Below are positions 23,856-32,893 of a DNA stretch of 64,000 nt, in pieces (the stretch's first letter is position 1; the number at the start of each line of letters is the position of its first letter). The position numbers and the translations under genes are program-made. The notes under the pieces were generated by a model that was given only the letters and a program-made list of their open reading frames with translations, searched no databases and was not told the DNA's origin. The stretch lies in contig JANYKQ010000047.1 in the NCBI GenBank assembly GCA_025358115.1, positions 1 through 64,000 of the forward strand, read 5' to 3'. The stretch is from Methanomicrobiales archaeon. Its GTDB lineage: Archaea > Halobacteriota > Methanomicrobia > Methanomicrobiales > Methanospirillaceae.

Positions 23856-25321
23856 ATCTGAAAGAACTTAAGGACCTTGTCAAGGACTGGCGGGTAGCGA
23901 TCCTCCTTATACTTGTCGTCCTGTCGGTCGTAGCTATATATCCCCATTTCGATGACAAGGGGAACTTTACAACAAACCTCCAGTATGGGCTGGATCTCCA
24001 GAACGGAGCCTGGTTGCAGATGGAACTTCAGGCTGAGGTTGTTGGTTTTACTACGGATCAGCCCATTGATCAGTTTGTATCCAATCTCTCGAAAAAGATG
24101 GATACCGAAGTTCATGTTATTGATCCAACAAATCCGACCCATCTGGAAATAAGAAAATATTATTCAAAGGCCGATCTTGAACCGATCTTTGCAAGTGAAG
24201 GTGGCAAGATCGTTTCATACCATCAGGGAGTTTCAAAAGAAACTGCTGAACTTGTGAAAAAGATCCTTGAAAACAAGCTCAACTCCCTTGGTACAAAGGA
24301 TACAAAGATCAATATCCTGACCGATATGAGCAATACCGCACAGTATGTCAGGGTTGAAATGGCCGGTGTGGATATGAACCAGGCCAAGAGCCTTGTCGGG
24401 AAACAGGGAAAATTCGAGATCCGGATCCAGACTATTGGAAATGAGACCGGACATGTCCTCTATGGTGACGCAATCACCAGCGTCGGCAATCCTGAAAAAG
24501 ACATTCAGCGGGGGGGTGGCTGGGGAGTTCCCTTTACCCTGAGTGAAGAGGGTGCAATCGCGCTCCAGCAGGCTGCAATAAAATACGGTCTTACCACAAA
24601 TCCCGAGGCACACAACCTCATCATGATCCTTGATAACAAGACGGTTTTTGATGCCCCCATGGTTGCAGATGCTGCAGGAAAACTGCAGACCAATCCCAAC
24701 CGCCAGTGGTCCGCAAGCACCGGGTCAGGAGCGAACGGTGAAAATGCGGCCCAGACCCTTAATATTCACCTGCGGGCCGGAGCCTTACCGGTAGAAACAA
24801 AAATAGTCGGAAGCGGTTCGGTTCCCGCAGAGCAGGGTGCCAAGAACAAGATGGTTTCGGTTATCGCAGGTATTCTTGCACTTATTACGGTAGGTTTTGT
24901 CATCTATTTCCGGTACCGTGAACCAAGTATCGTCCTTCCGATGGTTCTGATCAATGCTTCGGAGATTCTCATCCTCCTTGGTTTCATCAGTGCAATCCGG
25001 TTCCAGATTGATCTGCCGACAATTGCCGGTCTTATTGCCGTGCTTGGCACAGGAATCGACCAGATGGTCGTCATCACCGATGAGATCCTGCACGAGGGCC
25101 GCGTTCCGTCTCCCACCCTGTATCTCAAGAGACTCAGCCGTGCCCTGATGATCATTGTGATTGCGGCGGCGACAGTAGTGATCGCCATGGTTCCGCTGAT
25201 GCTGATGCCCCTCACCACGTTGCAGGGCTTTGCGCTCATTACCATCCTTGGTGTTCTCGTCGGTGTTATCATCACCCGCCCGGCATATGGCAAGATCATC
25301 ATGCAGATCCTCTCCAAGTAA
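23852..25321 (+). CDS. secD: Protein-export membrane protein SecD
   Basis: About 489 residues: one N-terminal helix, the D1 motif as LQYGLDLQNGAWLQ, a large external domain, then five helices with LIAVLGTGIDQMVVITDE. The usual G.D..GG motif is modified to GLDLQNG, as in other archaeal SecDs. ATG at 23852-23854 is chosen because GGAGG lies directly upstream and the codon overlaps the secF stop; an earlier in-frame start inside secF is unlikely. Confidence 0.93.
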   Translation: MNLKELKDLVKDWRVAILLILVVLSVVAIYPHFDDKGNFTTNLQYGLDLQNGAWLQMELQAEVVGFTTDQPIDQFVSNLSKKMDTEVHVIDPTNPTHLEIRKYYSKADLEPIFASEGGKIVSYHQGVSKETAELVKKILENKLNSLGTKDTKINILTDMSNTAQYVRVEMAGVDMNQAKSLVGKQGKFEIRIQTIGNETGHVLYGDAITSVGNPEKDIQRGGGWGVPFTLSEEGAIALQQAAIKYGLTTNPEAHNLIMILDNKTVFDAPMVADAAGKLQTNPNRQWSASTGSGANGENAAQTLNIHLRAGALPVETKIVGSGSVPAEQGAKNKMVSVIAGILALITVGFVIYFRYREPSIVLPMVLINASEILILLGFISAIRFQIDLPTIAGLIAVLGTGIDQMVVITDEILHEGRVPSPTLYLKRLSRALMIIVIAAATVVIAMVPLMLMPLTTLQGFALITILGVLVGVIITRPAYGKIIMQILSK

Positions 25322-25374
25322 CAATACCATAGATTTATCTTTTTTTTAATCGACTACTCTTCCGGGTATGTTTA

Positions 25375-25647
25375 ATGAGCAAACCAGTGTTGTTTGATTT
25401 TTTTGCTACGTGGTGTGGTCCCTGCAAAATGCAGTCGCCCATTCTTGAAGAACTTGCAAAAACGATGGGTGATACGGTTGAGATTAAGAAAGTGGATGTC
25501 GACCAGCATATGGATCTTGCAGAAAAATATGGGATCCGTGTTGTTCCAACCCTTATTATTGAAAAAGACGGGAAGGTTGTTCAGTCCATGGAAGGTGTGA
25601 CGGATCTGTCAACCCTGGAAAAACTCCTAAAACCTCTGGTGGAATAA
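25375..25647 (+). CDS. trxA: Thioredoxin
   Basis: A 90-residue single-domain thioredoxin with the classic redox centre W13-C14-G-P-C17, the buried Asp region (KKVDVDQ) and the cis-proline loop RVVPT. It is slightly short, as in many methanogen thioredoxins. It reduces disulfides in the cytoplasm. Its stop is one base from the npdG GTG, so the two are very likely co-expressed, which may couple thiol redox with the F420/NADP pools. Confidence 0.92.
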   Translation: MSKPVLFDFFATWCGPCKMQSPILEELAKTMGDTVEIKKVDVDQHMDLAEKYGIRVVPTLIIEKDGKVVQSMEGVTDLSTLEKLLKPLVE

Positions 25648-25648
25648 C

Positions 25649-26302
25649 GTGAAGATCGGGATTGTCGGGGGTACTGGTGATATTGGGGAGGGAATGGCAA
25701 TGCGCCTTTCTCCGTTATTTGATATCATCATTGGATCCCGTGAGAAAGAGAAGGCAGAGGCTGTCTGCAAGTGCACGCTTGAACTTTGCGATGTCCGCGG
25801 GGAAAAGCCCTGCACGGTTGTTGGCACATCGAACCAGGATGCGGTAACCTGTGCAGATATCATTATCCTTGCTATCCCATTCAAACATCTTGTAAGTACA
25901 CTTGAGACCCTGGACTGTTTTGAGGACAAGATTGTGATAAGTCCTGTCAATCCCATGGAGAAACGCAATTTCTTTGAATTCGTTCCCCCGTCTGAAGGTT
26001 CAGCAGCTCTTCTGGTGCAGAAACTGCTCCCGAAAAGTACTCGTGTCTGCTCTGCCTTTAACACCATTGCAGCGAATAAGTGGCGAGCGCTTGACGAAGA
26101 ACTCGCGTATTCTGTTCCCGTCTGTGGGGATGATGCCGATGCAAAACGCCAGGTAATGGATATTGTCAACAAAGTGTCGAAACTCCAGGCATTCGATGGC
26201 GGTCCCCTCGCCGTTTCCTGTATGGTGGAGTCACTCACTCCTCTGCTTCTCAATATAGCCCGGTACAACAAGATGCGAGATGTCGGTATCCAGTTCCGTT
26301 AA
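25649..26302 (+). CDS. npdG: F420H2:NADP+ oxidoreductase
   Basis: 217 residues; it transfers hydride between coenzyme F420 and NADP. The NADP-binding loop GGTGDIGEG is at residues 7-15 and is followed by GSREKEKAE, where Ser-Arg selects the 2'-phosphate. IILAIPFKH and an SPVNPM stretch match the F420-site region of Fno proteins. The start is GTG immediately after trxA. It supplies NADPH for biosynthesis in methanogens. Confidence 0.92.
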   Translation: MKIGIVGGTGDIGEGMAMRLSPLFDIIIGSREKEKAEAVCKCTLELCDVRGEKPCTVVGTSNQDAVTCADIIILAIPFKHLVSTLETLDCFEDKIVISPVNPMEKRNFFEFVPPSEGSAALLVQKLLPKSTRVCSAFNTIAANKWRALDEELAYSVPVCGDDADAKRQVMDIVNKVSKLQAFDGGPLAVSCMVESLTPLLLNIARYNKMRDVGIQFR

Positions 26303-26915
26303 GGTGCGGTGTATCGTCCGGTCCCTTGCCGGCCATTATGGCGGAATTGCCTGGTGGCCGGGCGACACCGATGAAGTGATGATCGGCTCGATTCTCACCC
26401 AGCAGACCCGGTGGGAGAATGTTGAGAGGGCGCTTCTCGAGCTGGAGAGGAGAGGACTGAAATCGATGCATTCGCTGCATACTGCAGAAAAGCAGGATAT
26501 TGAGGACGCCATCCGGTGCACGGGTTTTTACCGGATCAAGGCACAGCGCCTGCAGTCCCTTGCGGTCCATGTGATGGATGCTTATGGCAGTGTTGATGAG
26601 ATGCGACAGCACCCGACAGTAACACTCCGCGAAGGCCTGCTGGGCGTGAAAGGTATTGGCGAGGAGACTGCTGACAGCATCCTCTGTTTTGGGTTCCAGC
26701 GGACCAGTTTTGTGATCGATGCATACACGGAAAAGATCATGCAATGCACGGGTGTTATGGAAAAACGGCAGGAATTAAAACCCCTGTTTGAGACGGTGCT
26801 TGCTCCTGACCCCAAGGTGTACCGGCAGACGCATGCCCATATCGTGGAATATGCAAAGGGATTTTGCGGAAAGAAGAGGTGCAGTGAATGTATTCTGGTG
26901 AATTTGAACGGATAG
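26280..26915 (+). CDS. MagIII-type HhH-GPD DNA glycosylase (endonuclease III related)
   Basis: 211 residues of the HhH-GPD fold. A GWWPGD-like start (AWWPGDTDEV), ILTQQTRWENVE, the helix-hairpin-helix LLGVKGIGEETAD and the catalytic Asp in FVIDAYT are visible. This is the endonuclease III-related group that includes the 3-methyladenine glycosylase MagIII. The C-terminus has C-X4-C-X2-C but lacks a fourth Cys, so a normal 4Fe-4S cluster is not expected. It overlaps npdG by 23 bp and the next gene by 28 bp. The substrate is unproven. Confidence 0.82.
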   Translation: MSVSSSVKVRCIVRSLAGHYGGIAWWPGDTDEVMIGSILTQQTRWENVERALLELERRGLKSMHSLHTAEKQDIEDAIRCTGFYRIKAQRLQSLAVHVMDAYGSVDEMRQHPTVTLREGLLGVKGIGEETADSILCFGFQRTSFVIDAYTEKIMQCTGVMEKRQELKPLFETVLAPDPKVYRQTHAHIVEYAKGFCGKKRCSECILVNLNG

Positions 26916-27421
26916 GTAAACGGCTCTTTGCCGAACACCTGGTTGGCGGTAATTTTGGCAACATGAGCATGAGATCGGGAAATGGTTTCTTCATCAAGCG
27001 CACGGGCACCTGTCTCGATATTGCCACGGAGCCGGTGTTTGTCCCCATGACCGGTGATGCACCGAAAGAAGCGTCAAGCGAGTACCGGGTGCATCGCGCG
27101 GTCTATACCCTGACAAATCATACCGCGATCGTTCACGCCCATCCCCCGTATGCGATTGCTGCATCGCTTGTGATGCATGAGATTGTCCCGGAAGACAGCG
27201 AAGGTGAGATGTTCTGCCCGCTCATCCCTGTTGTCACCGGTGCTCCCGGGACGCAGGAAGTTGCAGATAATGTTGCACGTGTTCTTTCCGCATCGAAAAT
27301 GGTGATTGCCCGGGGACATGGTACGTTTGCTGCCGGTGCAACACTCGATGAAGCGTATATCTATACTTCTCTTGTTGAGCATTCCTGCCGGATAATTGCG
27401 CTGAAGAAACATTTTCTTTAA
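26888..27421 (+). CDS. Class II aldolase/adducin family protein
   Basis: 177 residues of the FucA/AraD class II aldolase family. Zinc-binding histidines sit in VHAHPPYA, and a third in ARGHGTFAAG. The N-terminal GGNFGNMSMR matches the phosphate-binding region (GN.S.R). In methanogens a fuculose-1-phosphate aldolase-type enzyme has been linked to making lactaldehyde for F420 synthesis; that role is possible but not shown here. The gene starts inside the glycosylase gene. Confidence 0.83.
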   Translation: MYSGEFERIGKRLFAEHLVGGNFGNMSMRSGNGFFIKRTGTCLDIATEPVFVPMTGDAPKEASSEYRVHRAVYTLTNHTAIVHAHPPYAIAASLVMHEIVPEDSEGEMFCPLIPVVTGAPGTQEVADNVARVLSASKMVIARGHGTFAAGATLDEAYIYTSLVEHSCRIIALKKHFL

Positions 27422-27525
27422 TTTTTTTACAAATTTCCGGCCGGAAATGTTTTGGGAATAAAAAAAAACAGGGAATTCATGCAATCTATACTTATTTGAC
27501 GTGAGGCGACCAATAATTCAGAACA

Positions 27526-27888
27526 ATGGCAGTCGAGCCCGAGTTCCGGTACAAACAATGTCTCATCATCAGAAATGATGTCAAGATGAGCTGCGGCAAA
27601 CGGTGCGCCCAGGCTGCGCACGCATCCATCGGTGCCTATAACAATGCAGACAAGGCGCTCTCAAAAGCATGGATCTCCGAAGGGCAGAAGAAGGTTGTGC
27701 TCAAAGCCAATGACGAAAGAACCCTGCATGAGCTCCGGGTGATTGCGGAACGGTCCGGTATCTCGCACTCCCTGATCCAGGACGCCGGTATGACCGAGAT
27801 CCCGCCCGGCACCATCACGGCGCTTGGGCTTGGGCCGGCCCGGAGTGAAGACCTCGACAAGATTACGGGAAATCTCACCCTCTTATGA
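27526..27888 (+). CDS. pth2: Peptidyl-tRNA hydrolase (Pth2)
   Basis: 120 residues of the archaeal/eukaryotic Pth2 family, which releases peptides from prematurely dropped peptidyl-tRNA. The catalytic region reads KQCLIIRNDVKMSCGKRCAQ with AAHAS, followed by the conserved ...DAGMTEIPPGT... and LGLGP near the end. The stop overlaps the truD ATG as ATGA, giving a two-gene RNA-metabolism operon. Confidence 0.95.
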   Translation: MAVEPEFRYKQCLIIRNDVKMSCGKRCAQAAHASIGAYNNADKALSKAWISEGQKKVVLKANDERTLHELRVIAERSGISHSLIQDAGMTEIPPGTITALGLGPARSEDLDKITGNLTLL

Positions 27889-29159
27889 AGCAGAGCACCT
27901 ATCCTCTCGAACGTGAGCTTGGTATGCGCTATTACGCGAGCGATGCCGAAGGAATCTTTGGCAAGCTACGGTCATCCCCGGAGGATTTTCTTGTTGAAGA
28001 GCTTCCGCTTCCCGAAAAAGGCGGCACTGCTGGTCCGTATTGCATCTGCCTGCTTGAAAAAAAGAACTGGGAACTCCAGCATGCGATAAAGGAGATTGCA
28101 AAACGGCTTGGTATCAGCCACCGCCGCATTGGCTGGGCAGGGACAAAAGACCGGAATGCGATCACAAAGCAGTGGATCTCGATCTTCAACGTGACTGCTG
28201 AACAGGTTGCCGCCATCCATCTCAAGGATATCACCTTAGAGCCGGTCCGGCAGTCCAACGAGGCACTGGCGCTGGGCCAGCTGCTGGGAAACCGGTTTGA
28301 CCTGGTTATCCGCGATACCCGGTCTGCAAATCTTCCGGAGCATGTGCAGGCCCTCAACGTGACTGCATCTGAGGGCGTCCCCAACTATTTCGGGCTCCAG
28401 CGGTTCGGTGCGATCCGGCCGGTCACCCACCGGGTAGGTGAATGGATCTTACGGGGAGATTTTGAACAGGCCGTAGTTACGTACGTGGGGCAGGAATTCC
28501 CCGGGGAGATGGATCCGGTAAAATCCATACGCTCAGACTTTCTGGAAAACCGGGATCCGGAACCGGCGCTGCGCAACCTCCCGGTGTACATGGCCTTCGA
28601 GCGGGCCATGCTCCACCATCTCTACACGCACCCGGGAGATTATCGCGGGGCCCTCCTGGAACTGCCGCCAAAACTGCTCTCCCTGTTTGTCTCTGCCTTC
28701 CAGTCGTACCTGTTCAATTGTGCCCTCAGCCAGCGGCTCGATGACGGGGGAACCCTCAATGACCCGGTTCCCGGTGACCGGTTGATCTTTGCCAACGGGC
28801 GCACGGATACTGCCACGACTGCAAATGTCAACACGGTTGCGATCCACATCAGGCGTGATCGCTGTACTATTGCACTCTTCATGCCCGGTAAGACAAAGAC
28901 GGTGGCAACCACCCTGGGAGAAGAGATTATGGAGTCGCTCCTTCGTGAGCACCGGATTACTGCTGAAGATTTCGAACGGGCGGCAGCATTTGTCAGCACA
29001 AAATTTGAGGGTGCATGGCGCCCGATCACGTTAAAAACGGCCATCGAATCGACGATAGAAAATACCGATGTGCGCCTGAAGTTTACCCTGCCACCCGGTC
29101 ATTATGCAACAACGGTCTGCCGGGAATTTATGAAAGCTGATCCATTGCAGATGATATAA
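27885..29159 (+). CDS. truD: tRNA pseudouridine synthase TruD
   Basis: 424 residues. TruD converts U13 of tRNA (U35 of tRNA-Tyr in some archaea) to pseudouridine. The catalytic Asp is D89 within GTKDRNA, preceded by the F-V-E-E-type motif I (SSPEDFLVEELPL). PNYFGLQRFG is the family signature. The insertion (TRUD) domain of about 150 residues follows. Coupled to pth2 by a four-base overlap. Confidence 0.95.
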   Translation: MKQSTYPLERELGMRYYASDAEGIFGKLRSSPEDFLVEELPLPEKGGTAGPYCICLLEKKNWELQHAIKEIAKRLGISHRRIGWAGTKDRNAITKQWISIFNVTAEQVAAIHLKDITLEPVRQSNEALALGQLLGNRFDLVIRDTRSANLPEHVQALNVTASEGVPNYFGLQRFGAIRPVTHRVGEWILRGDFEQAVVTYVGQEFPGEMDPVKSIRSDFLENRDPEPALRNLPVYMAFERAMLHHLYTHPGDYRGALLELPPKLLSLFVSAFQSYLFNCALSQRLDDGGTLNDPVPGDRLIFANGRTDTATTANVNTVAIHIRRDRCTIALFMPGKTKTVATTLGEEIMESLLREHRITAEDFERAAAFVSTKFEGAWRPITLKTAIESTIENTDVRLKFTLPPGHYATTVCREFMKADPLQMI

Positions 29160-29407
29160 CAAAACCATTTTTCCGTTCTGTTAAAATCTTTTTTTGTTCA
29201 ATCTTTAACGTAAGCATGAGTGTGAACCCTTCTCTCATTCCCCGGTGGAGACTGTTCAGGGAGCGTATCCCCTTGACCCTCCGTTTTTTTCAACAATCAT
29301 CTTCTGGTTATTGGAATTGAGGGGATACCCGTTACACAAATATTTTGATGGTTTCTGGACTGACCTGGTGAGTTAATCCCTATTTCTAAAGGAAAAAAGT
29401 GAAAAAT

Positions 29408-30208
29408 TTATCTCCGCGATTTGGCCATCTTCTTAGCCCCGGTAATCGCGTCGTTTAAATTGCCCATCTCATCAATAATGTTCAATTTTATCGCATCGGC
29501 GCCCCGGATGACCCTGCCATCCTGGATATCGGACCGGGAAATCATACGATGGGATGTGACATCGGAAATGAATGTCTCAAAACTATCATCCACGATCTTC
29601 TGGGCATACATCTGTTCATCACTGCTGAGCGGACGAGCTGTTGAGCCCATATCCTTCTTAGCCCCGGACTTGACTACGCTCAGATTATATCCCTCGTTTT
29701 CCATCCAGCGACTGATATCAGAAAATTTCCAGATGACCCCGACACCGGAAGTAAATGTATCGGGGTCTGCATAGATCCTGTCTGCATGGGCACTCACGTA
29801 ATAGGCAGCTGATGTTGCCATGTCACCCATGGAAACAACAACCGGCTTTTTTGTTTTTGCATATTCAAGATCCCCGATAATCTCCTGCGCTGCAGCAGGA
29901 GTACCTCCGGGACTGTTTACCCTGAGCACAATCGCTTCTACCATCGGATCATCGGCAGCTTCGCGTAACTCTTTTCCCACAACTTCACTGCCGATATTTT
30001 CCCCATCGGACACTTCTCCGGTCATCATGGTGCCTTCCATACGCACAACCGTAACGCCCATCTGATCCGCATGGGTGAAGTAGAATACGGCAACCATGCT
30101 GGCGATAACTACGATAAGCCCGAAGATGATAAGAAAAAACCATTTCAGTCCCGCATGGGACGGGGGTTTTGCAGATCCCGAAGGAACTATGGTATAGGTA
30201 CCGTCCAT
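29408..30208 (-). CDS. sppA: Signal peptide peptidase SppA-like protease
   Basis: 266 residues with one N-terminal transmembrane helix (about 21-46), so the protease domain is likely outside the cytoplasm. S133 in MGDMATSAAYY is the predicted nucleophile and K185 in SGAKKD the general base; the 52-residue spacing equals that in the Bacillus enzyme. It degrades signal-peptide remnants in the membrane. It starts 3 bp after the arfC stop and is probably co-transcribed. The single-domain form is the short SppA type. Confidence 0.92.
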   Translation of the reverse strand: MDGTYTIVPSGSAKPPSHAGLKWFFLIIFGLIVVIASMVAVFYFTHADQMGVTVVRMEGTMMTGEVSDGENIGSEVVGKELREAADDPMVEAIVLRVNSPGGTPAAAQEIIGDLEYAKTKKPVVVSMGDMATSAAYYVSAHADRIYADPDTFTSGVGVIWKFSDISRWMENEGYNLSVVKSGAKKDMGSTARPLSSDEQMYAQKIVDDSFETFISDVTSHRMISRSDIQDGRVIRGADAIKLNIIDEMGNLNDAITGAKKMAKSRR

Positions 30209-30211
30209 TGA

Positions 30212-30898
30212 TTACTCCTTTGTGTAGAGGACATCAAACTCGGAGACGAGGTTGCTGCCGCACATATAATATTTTTTTAAGTTGAGCCGGATCATCTCGT
30301 CTTCATTATTGATATGCATTCCGCCAACCAGTGAAGGGGTATCGGCTCCCCCGACAATGAACGGCAGGTGTATCAGACGAATTTCGTCGACCAGGCGATC
30401 ATGGAGCATATGCCAGTTGAGCGTGGGTCCGCCTTCGATCATCAGCTTGTTGATGCCAAATTTTTCCTTGAGTATCTTTAAGAGCATCGGGAGTTCGACA
30501 TGGGTTTTGCCGGCAACAATTACATGCGCTCCTTTCTTTTTTATTGCATCAACGCGGTCCTTTGGTGCTGCTTCACAGACGGCAATTGCCGTGGGCGCAT
30601 CAGCTCCCAGCACATTGGCATCAAGAGGGATATCAGCCATACTGCACGGGATCACCCGCAGGGGGCTCTTGCCCTGTACATAGCGTACCGTGAGAAAAGA
30701 ATTATCGATACGGATCGTATTAGCTCCAACCATGATCGCATCATATTCTGCCCGGGTAGTGTGGAGCAGCAGCTCGGTCTCATGGGACATATATTTCATG
30801 AGAATTTTGCTGGATGCGCCCTTTTTTAAGGTCAGTTTACCGTCTGCGGTGATCTCCGACATCATCAGTACATGCGGGCGATCTGTTGGTGAGGTCAT
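30212..30898 (-). CDS. arfC: 2,5-diamino-6-(ribosylamino)pyrimidinone 5'-phosphate reductase
   Basis: A RibD C-terminal (dihydrofolate-reductase-like) fold of about 228 residues, in the archaeal stand-alone form. It reduces the ribosyl group of the pyrimidine intermediate of riboflavin (and thus F420/FAD) synthesis with NAD(P)H. Visible motifs are MSEITADGKL, VGANTIRIDN and MIEGGPTLNW. ATG at 30896-30898 is favoured; upstream in-frame codons extend into promoter-like DNA. It precedes sppA. Confidence 0.9.
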   Translation of the reverse strand: MTSPTDRPHVLMMSEITADGKLTLKKGASSKILMKYMSHETELLLHTTRAEYDAIMVGANTIRIDNSFLTVRYVQGKSPLRVIPCSMADIPLDANVLGADAPTAIAVCEAAPKDRVDAIKKKGAHVIVAGKTHVELPMLLKILKEKFGINKLMIEGGPTLNWHMLHDRLVDEIRLIHLPFIVGGADTPSLVGGMHINNEDEMIRLNLKKYYMCGSNLVSEFDVLYTKE

Positions 30899-31020
30899 TT
30901 TTAACTTCAGCTCTCCGGGTACATTGTGCGGTGGATATAAATAAAGTGATGACAACGGCTATCCCGGGACACCGACGACATAGTGCAATTATTAAACATT
31001 TAGTTCCTATGATTTGAGCT

Positions 31021-31653
31021 ATGAATATTACTGCACTCCGACCACGGTTTACCAAGTACCTTGAACCGGTCGCAGAGGTCTTTGTCAGGATTGGCATAAC
31101 GCCAAACCAGATCTCTTTGCTGGCGCTTCTTGCCGGTGTTGTATGTGCGGTTCTGTTTTTTCAGCGACAGTTCGTGTCTGGGGCTTTTATGCTCCTGCTC
31201 TCTGCGGTCTTTGACCTTGTTGATGGGAGTGTTGCGAGAAAGACCAATGCCCATACGGATTTTGGGGCGGTATTTGACTGGATTGTGGACAAGTATGTCG
31301 ATGCCCTCGTACTGCTTGGTGTGGGGTTGAGTGGTATTGCAATTGTCAGCCAGTATTTTGCCGTCCCGCCTTTAGCGGATTTTGCCGTTGTAACATTTGC
31401 AATAATCGGCTCCCTTATGAACACGTTTATCAAACCGGTAGTGTACGCAGAGATCGGATATCACGAAAAAGTTGAGGGAAAAATTGACGATCCACTTGAA
31501 GGAGTGGGTTTTTTTGGCCGGCCTGAAACGATCCTCGTTTTGATCCTTGGTGGAGTATCAGGTTTTATCTGGGTGTCTGTGATCCTCATTGCGGTATGTA
31601 CAAACCTTTCTGCAATCCAGCGGATCATCTACCTTTATAAGACACTTTCATGA
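31021..31653 (+). CDS. CDP-alcohol phosphatidyltransferase (archaetidylinositol-phosphate-synthase type)
   Basis: 210 residues with several membrane helices. The CDP-alcohol transferase signature is complete: D65, D68-G69, A72-R73, G82, D86 and D90. These bind Mg2+ and the CDP moiety of CDP-archaeol. Similarity to methanogen archaetidylinositol phosphate synthase suggests inositol-phosphate head-group transfer; archaetidylglycerol or serine synthesis is the alternative. It is divergent from arfC across about 120 bp. Confidence 0.85.
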   Translation: MNITALRPRFTKYLEPVAEVFVRIGITPNQISLLALLAGVVCAVLFFQRQFVSGAFMLLLSAVFDLVDGSVARKTNAHTDFGAVFDWIVDKYVDALVLLGVGLSGIAIVSQYFAVPPLADFAVVTFAIIGSLMNTFIKPVVYAEIGYHEKVEGKIDDPLEGVGFFGRPETILVLILGGVSGFIWVSVILIAVCTNLSAIQRIIYLYKTLS

Positions 31654-31700
31654 TTTTCCATGCCTGATATGAGATCGATTTCTGACTCCTTCAGACGTGT

Positions 31701-31719
31701 TTCATTAACCGTTAATGAA
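31701..31719. promoter_or_regulatory. Perfect 19-bp palindrome (TTCATTAAC-C-GTTAATGAA)
   Basis: Nine-base arms with one central base, 48 bp after the phosphatidyltransferase stop in the gap between two convergent genes. It is A/T-rich and not followed by a T-run, so it looks more like a protein-binding site than a terminator. The rest of the 31654-31886 gap shows no gene. Confidence 0.4.
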
Positions 31720-31886
31720 CGCAGAGATCGGCATTATAAACAGAGGATGGATTGACACCCGGCCTGATAGAGAAGCGGGTTTTTTCGTTGGGATAAAAAA
31801 CATCATCCTTTATTCCTGCTCCCCGCAGAGCACCCGTTTTTATATGACCCTCTGGTTTTCTTGTTGTGCCATGTACAATTCTTTCC

Positions 31887-32708
31887 CTAATCCGAAGGAT
31901 CATCTGTCTTTAAAAATGCATTTTTAACTTCACCGTAATAGAGCTGATAGAGGTCATCGGCAAAAATTCCGAGCCTGGGTATGATTGTAAAGAGTCCGTA
32001 CGCGATAACAACCAGGCAGACCAGGGCCAGCAATTCTGCGATCACATTATGCGCCCAGAAAAAACTCTCGTACCCCAGTTCACCGTTACTGGCAATCTCC
32101 GGGTAATAGGGAAACATCTGGCTGGTGTAGGCGATGATGACAAAAGCATTTCTTAAAAGATTTAAGAAATAGATTGTCGGGGCAACGATAAGGAATGCAT
32201 AACATTTCTGTTTCAGGGTAGTCGGGACTGCCGCTGCCACACCCAGCATGATCGCAATACTCTGGATGCCTGTGCACCCGAGGATGATCTCTACCCTGAA
32301 ACTGTTCCGGGCAATGATATTCCAGTCCGTGTTGGTGACATTGAACTGGAGCAGGTCGAGTATCCAGATCACCTGTCCCACCACAACTGCTATCAGCCAG
32401 TCCCCGAAGGCTGGAACGTACTCAAACGGTGCATAGATGATGAACGCAACAGCTGCAGCCCGTGAAAGGTGCATTACCCTGTTATCCTCTGCAAGAAGAT
32501 ATTTGGCAGTGATAACGAGGAATGGCACGGAAAGTGCAGCAATTACCGGATACATGAAGTTATTTTCCGCAAAAAATTCCGGTAACTGGGTAAACAGGGC
32601 AAGAACAATAAATGTCCAGCCTGTGATGGCGGTATATTTCCGGTGTCGACCGGGCAGGAGGAACAGAAGAAATCCAATACAGGAGATCAGCACCAGATAC
32701 TCGATCAT
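31887..32708 (-). CDS. artA: Archaeosortase A
   Basis: A polytopic membrane cysteine transpeptidase-like enzyme of the exosortase/archaeosortase superfamily, about 273 residues. The catalytic Cys is in EIILGCTGIQS (C145 from this start), followed by the conserved Arg in NLLRNAFV (R186) and the His-containing FFWAHNVIAE. In Haloferax volcanii ArtA processes PGF-CTERM surface proteins and joins them to lipid. ATG at 32706-32708 is chosen; the GTG 15 bases upstream overlaps the AAGGAG ribosome site. The gene is divergent from tfs. Confidence 0.92.
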   Translation of the reverse strand: MIEYLVLISCIGFLLFLLPGRHRKYTAITGWTFIVLALFTQLPEFFAENNFMYPVIAALSVPFLVITAKYLLAEDNRVMHLSRAAAVAFIIYAPFEYVPAFGDWLIAVVVGQVIWILDLLQFNVTNTDWNIIARNSFRVEIILGCTGIQSIAIMLGVAAAVPTTLKQKCYAFLIVAPTIYFLNLLRNAFVIIAYTSQMFPYYPEIASNGELGYESFFWAHNVIAELLALVCLVVIAYGLFTIIPRLGIFADDLYQLYYGEVKNAFLKTDDPSD

Positions 32709-32893
32709 TATACATTTATTCACTCCTTACCAAAAAAAGGATTCTGAAGATACACTATTTTTTTAAAAAAAAACCTCGCAAGTTCAATACAATTGTACCT
32801 GTATGCAGTGAGATTATTCCTGGGTTTTAATCCAATGAAATCCGGTGTTCCTGACACGAGGTTTAATCTTCTTTGCTCACGCATGGAATACCG

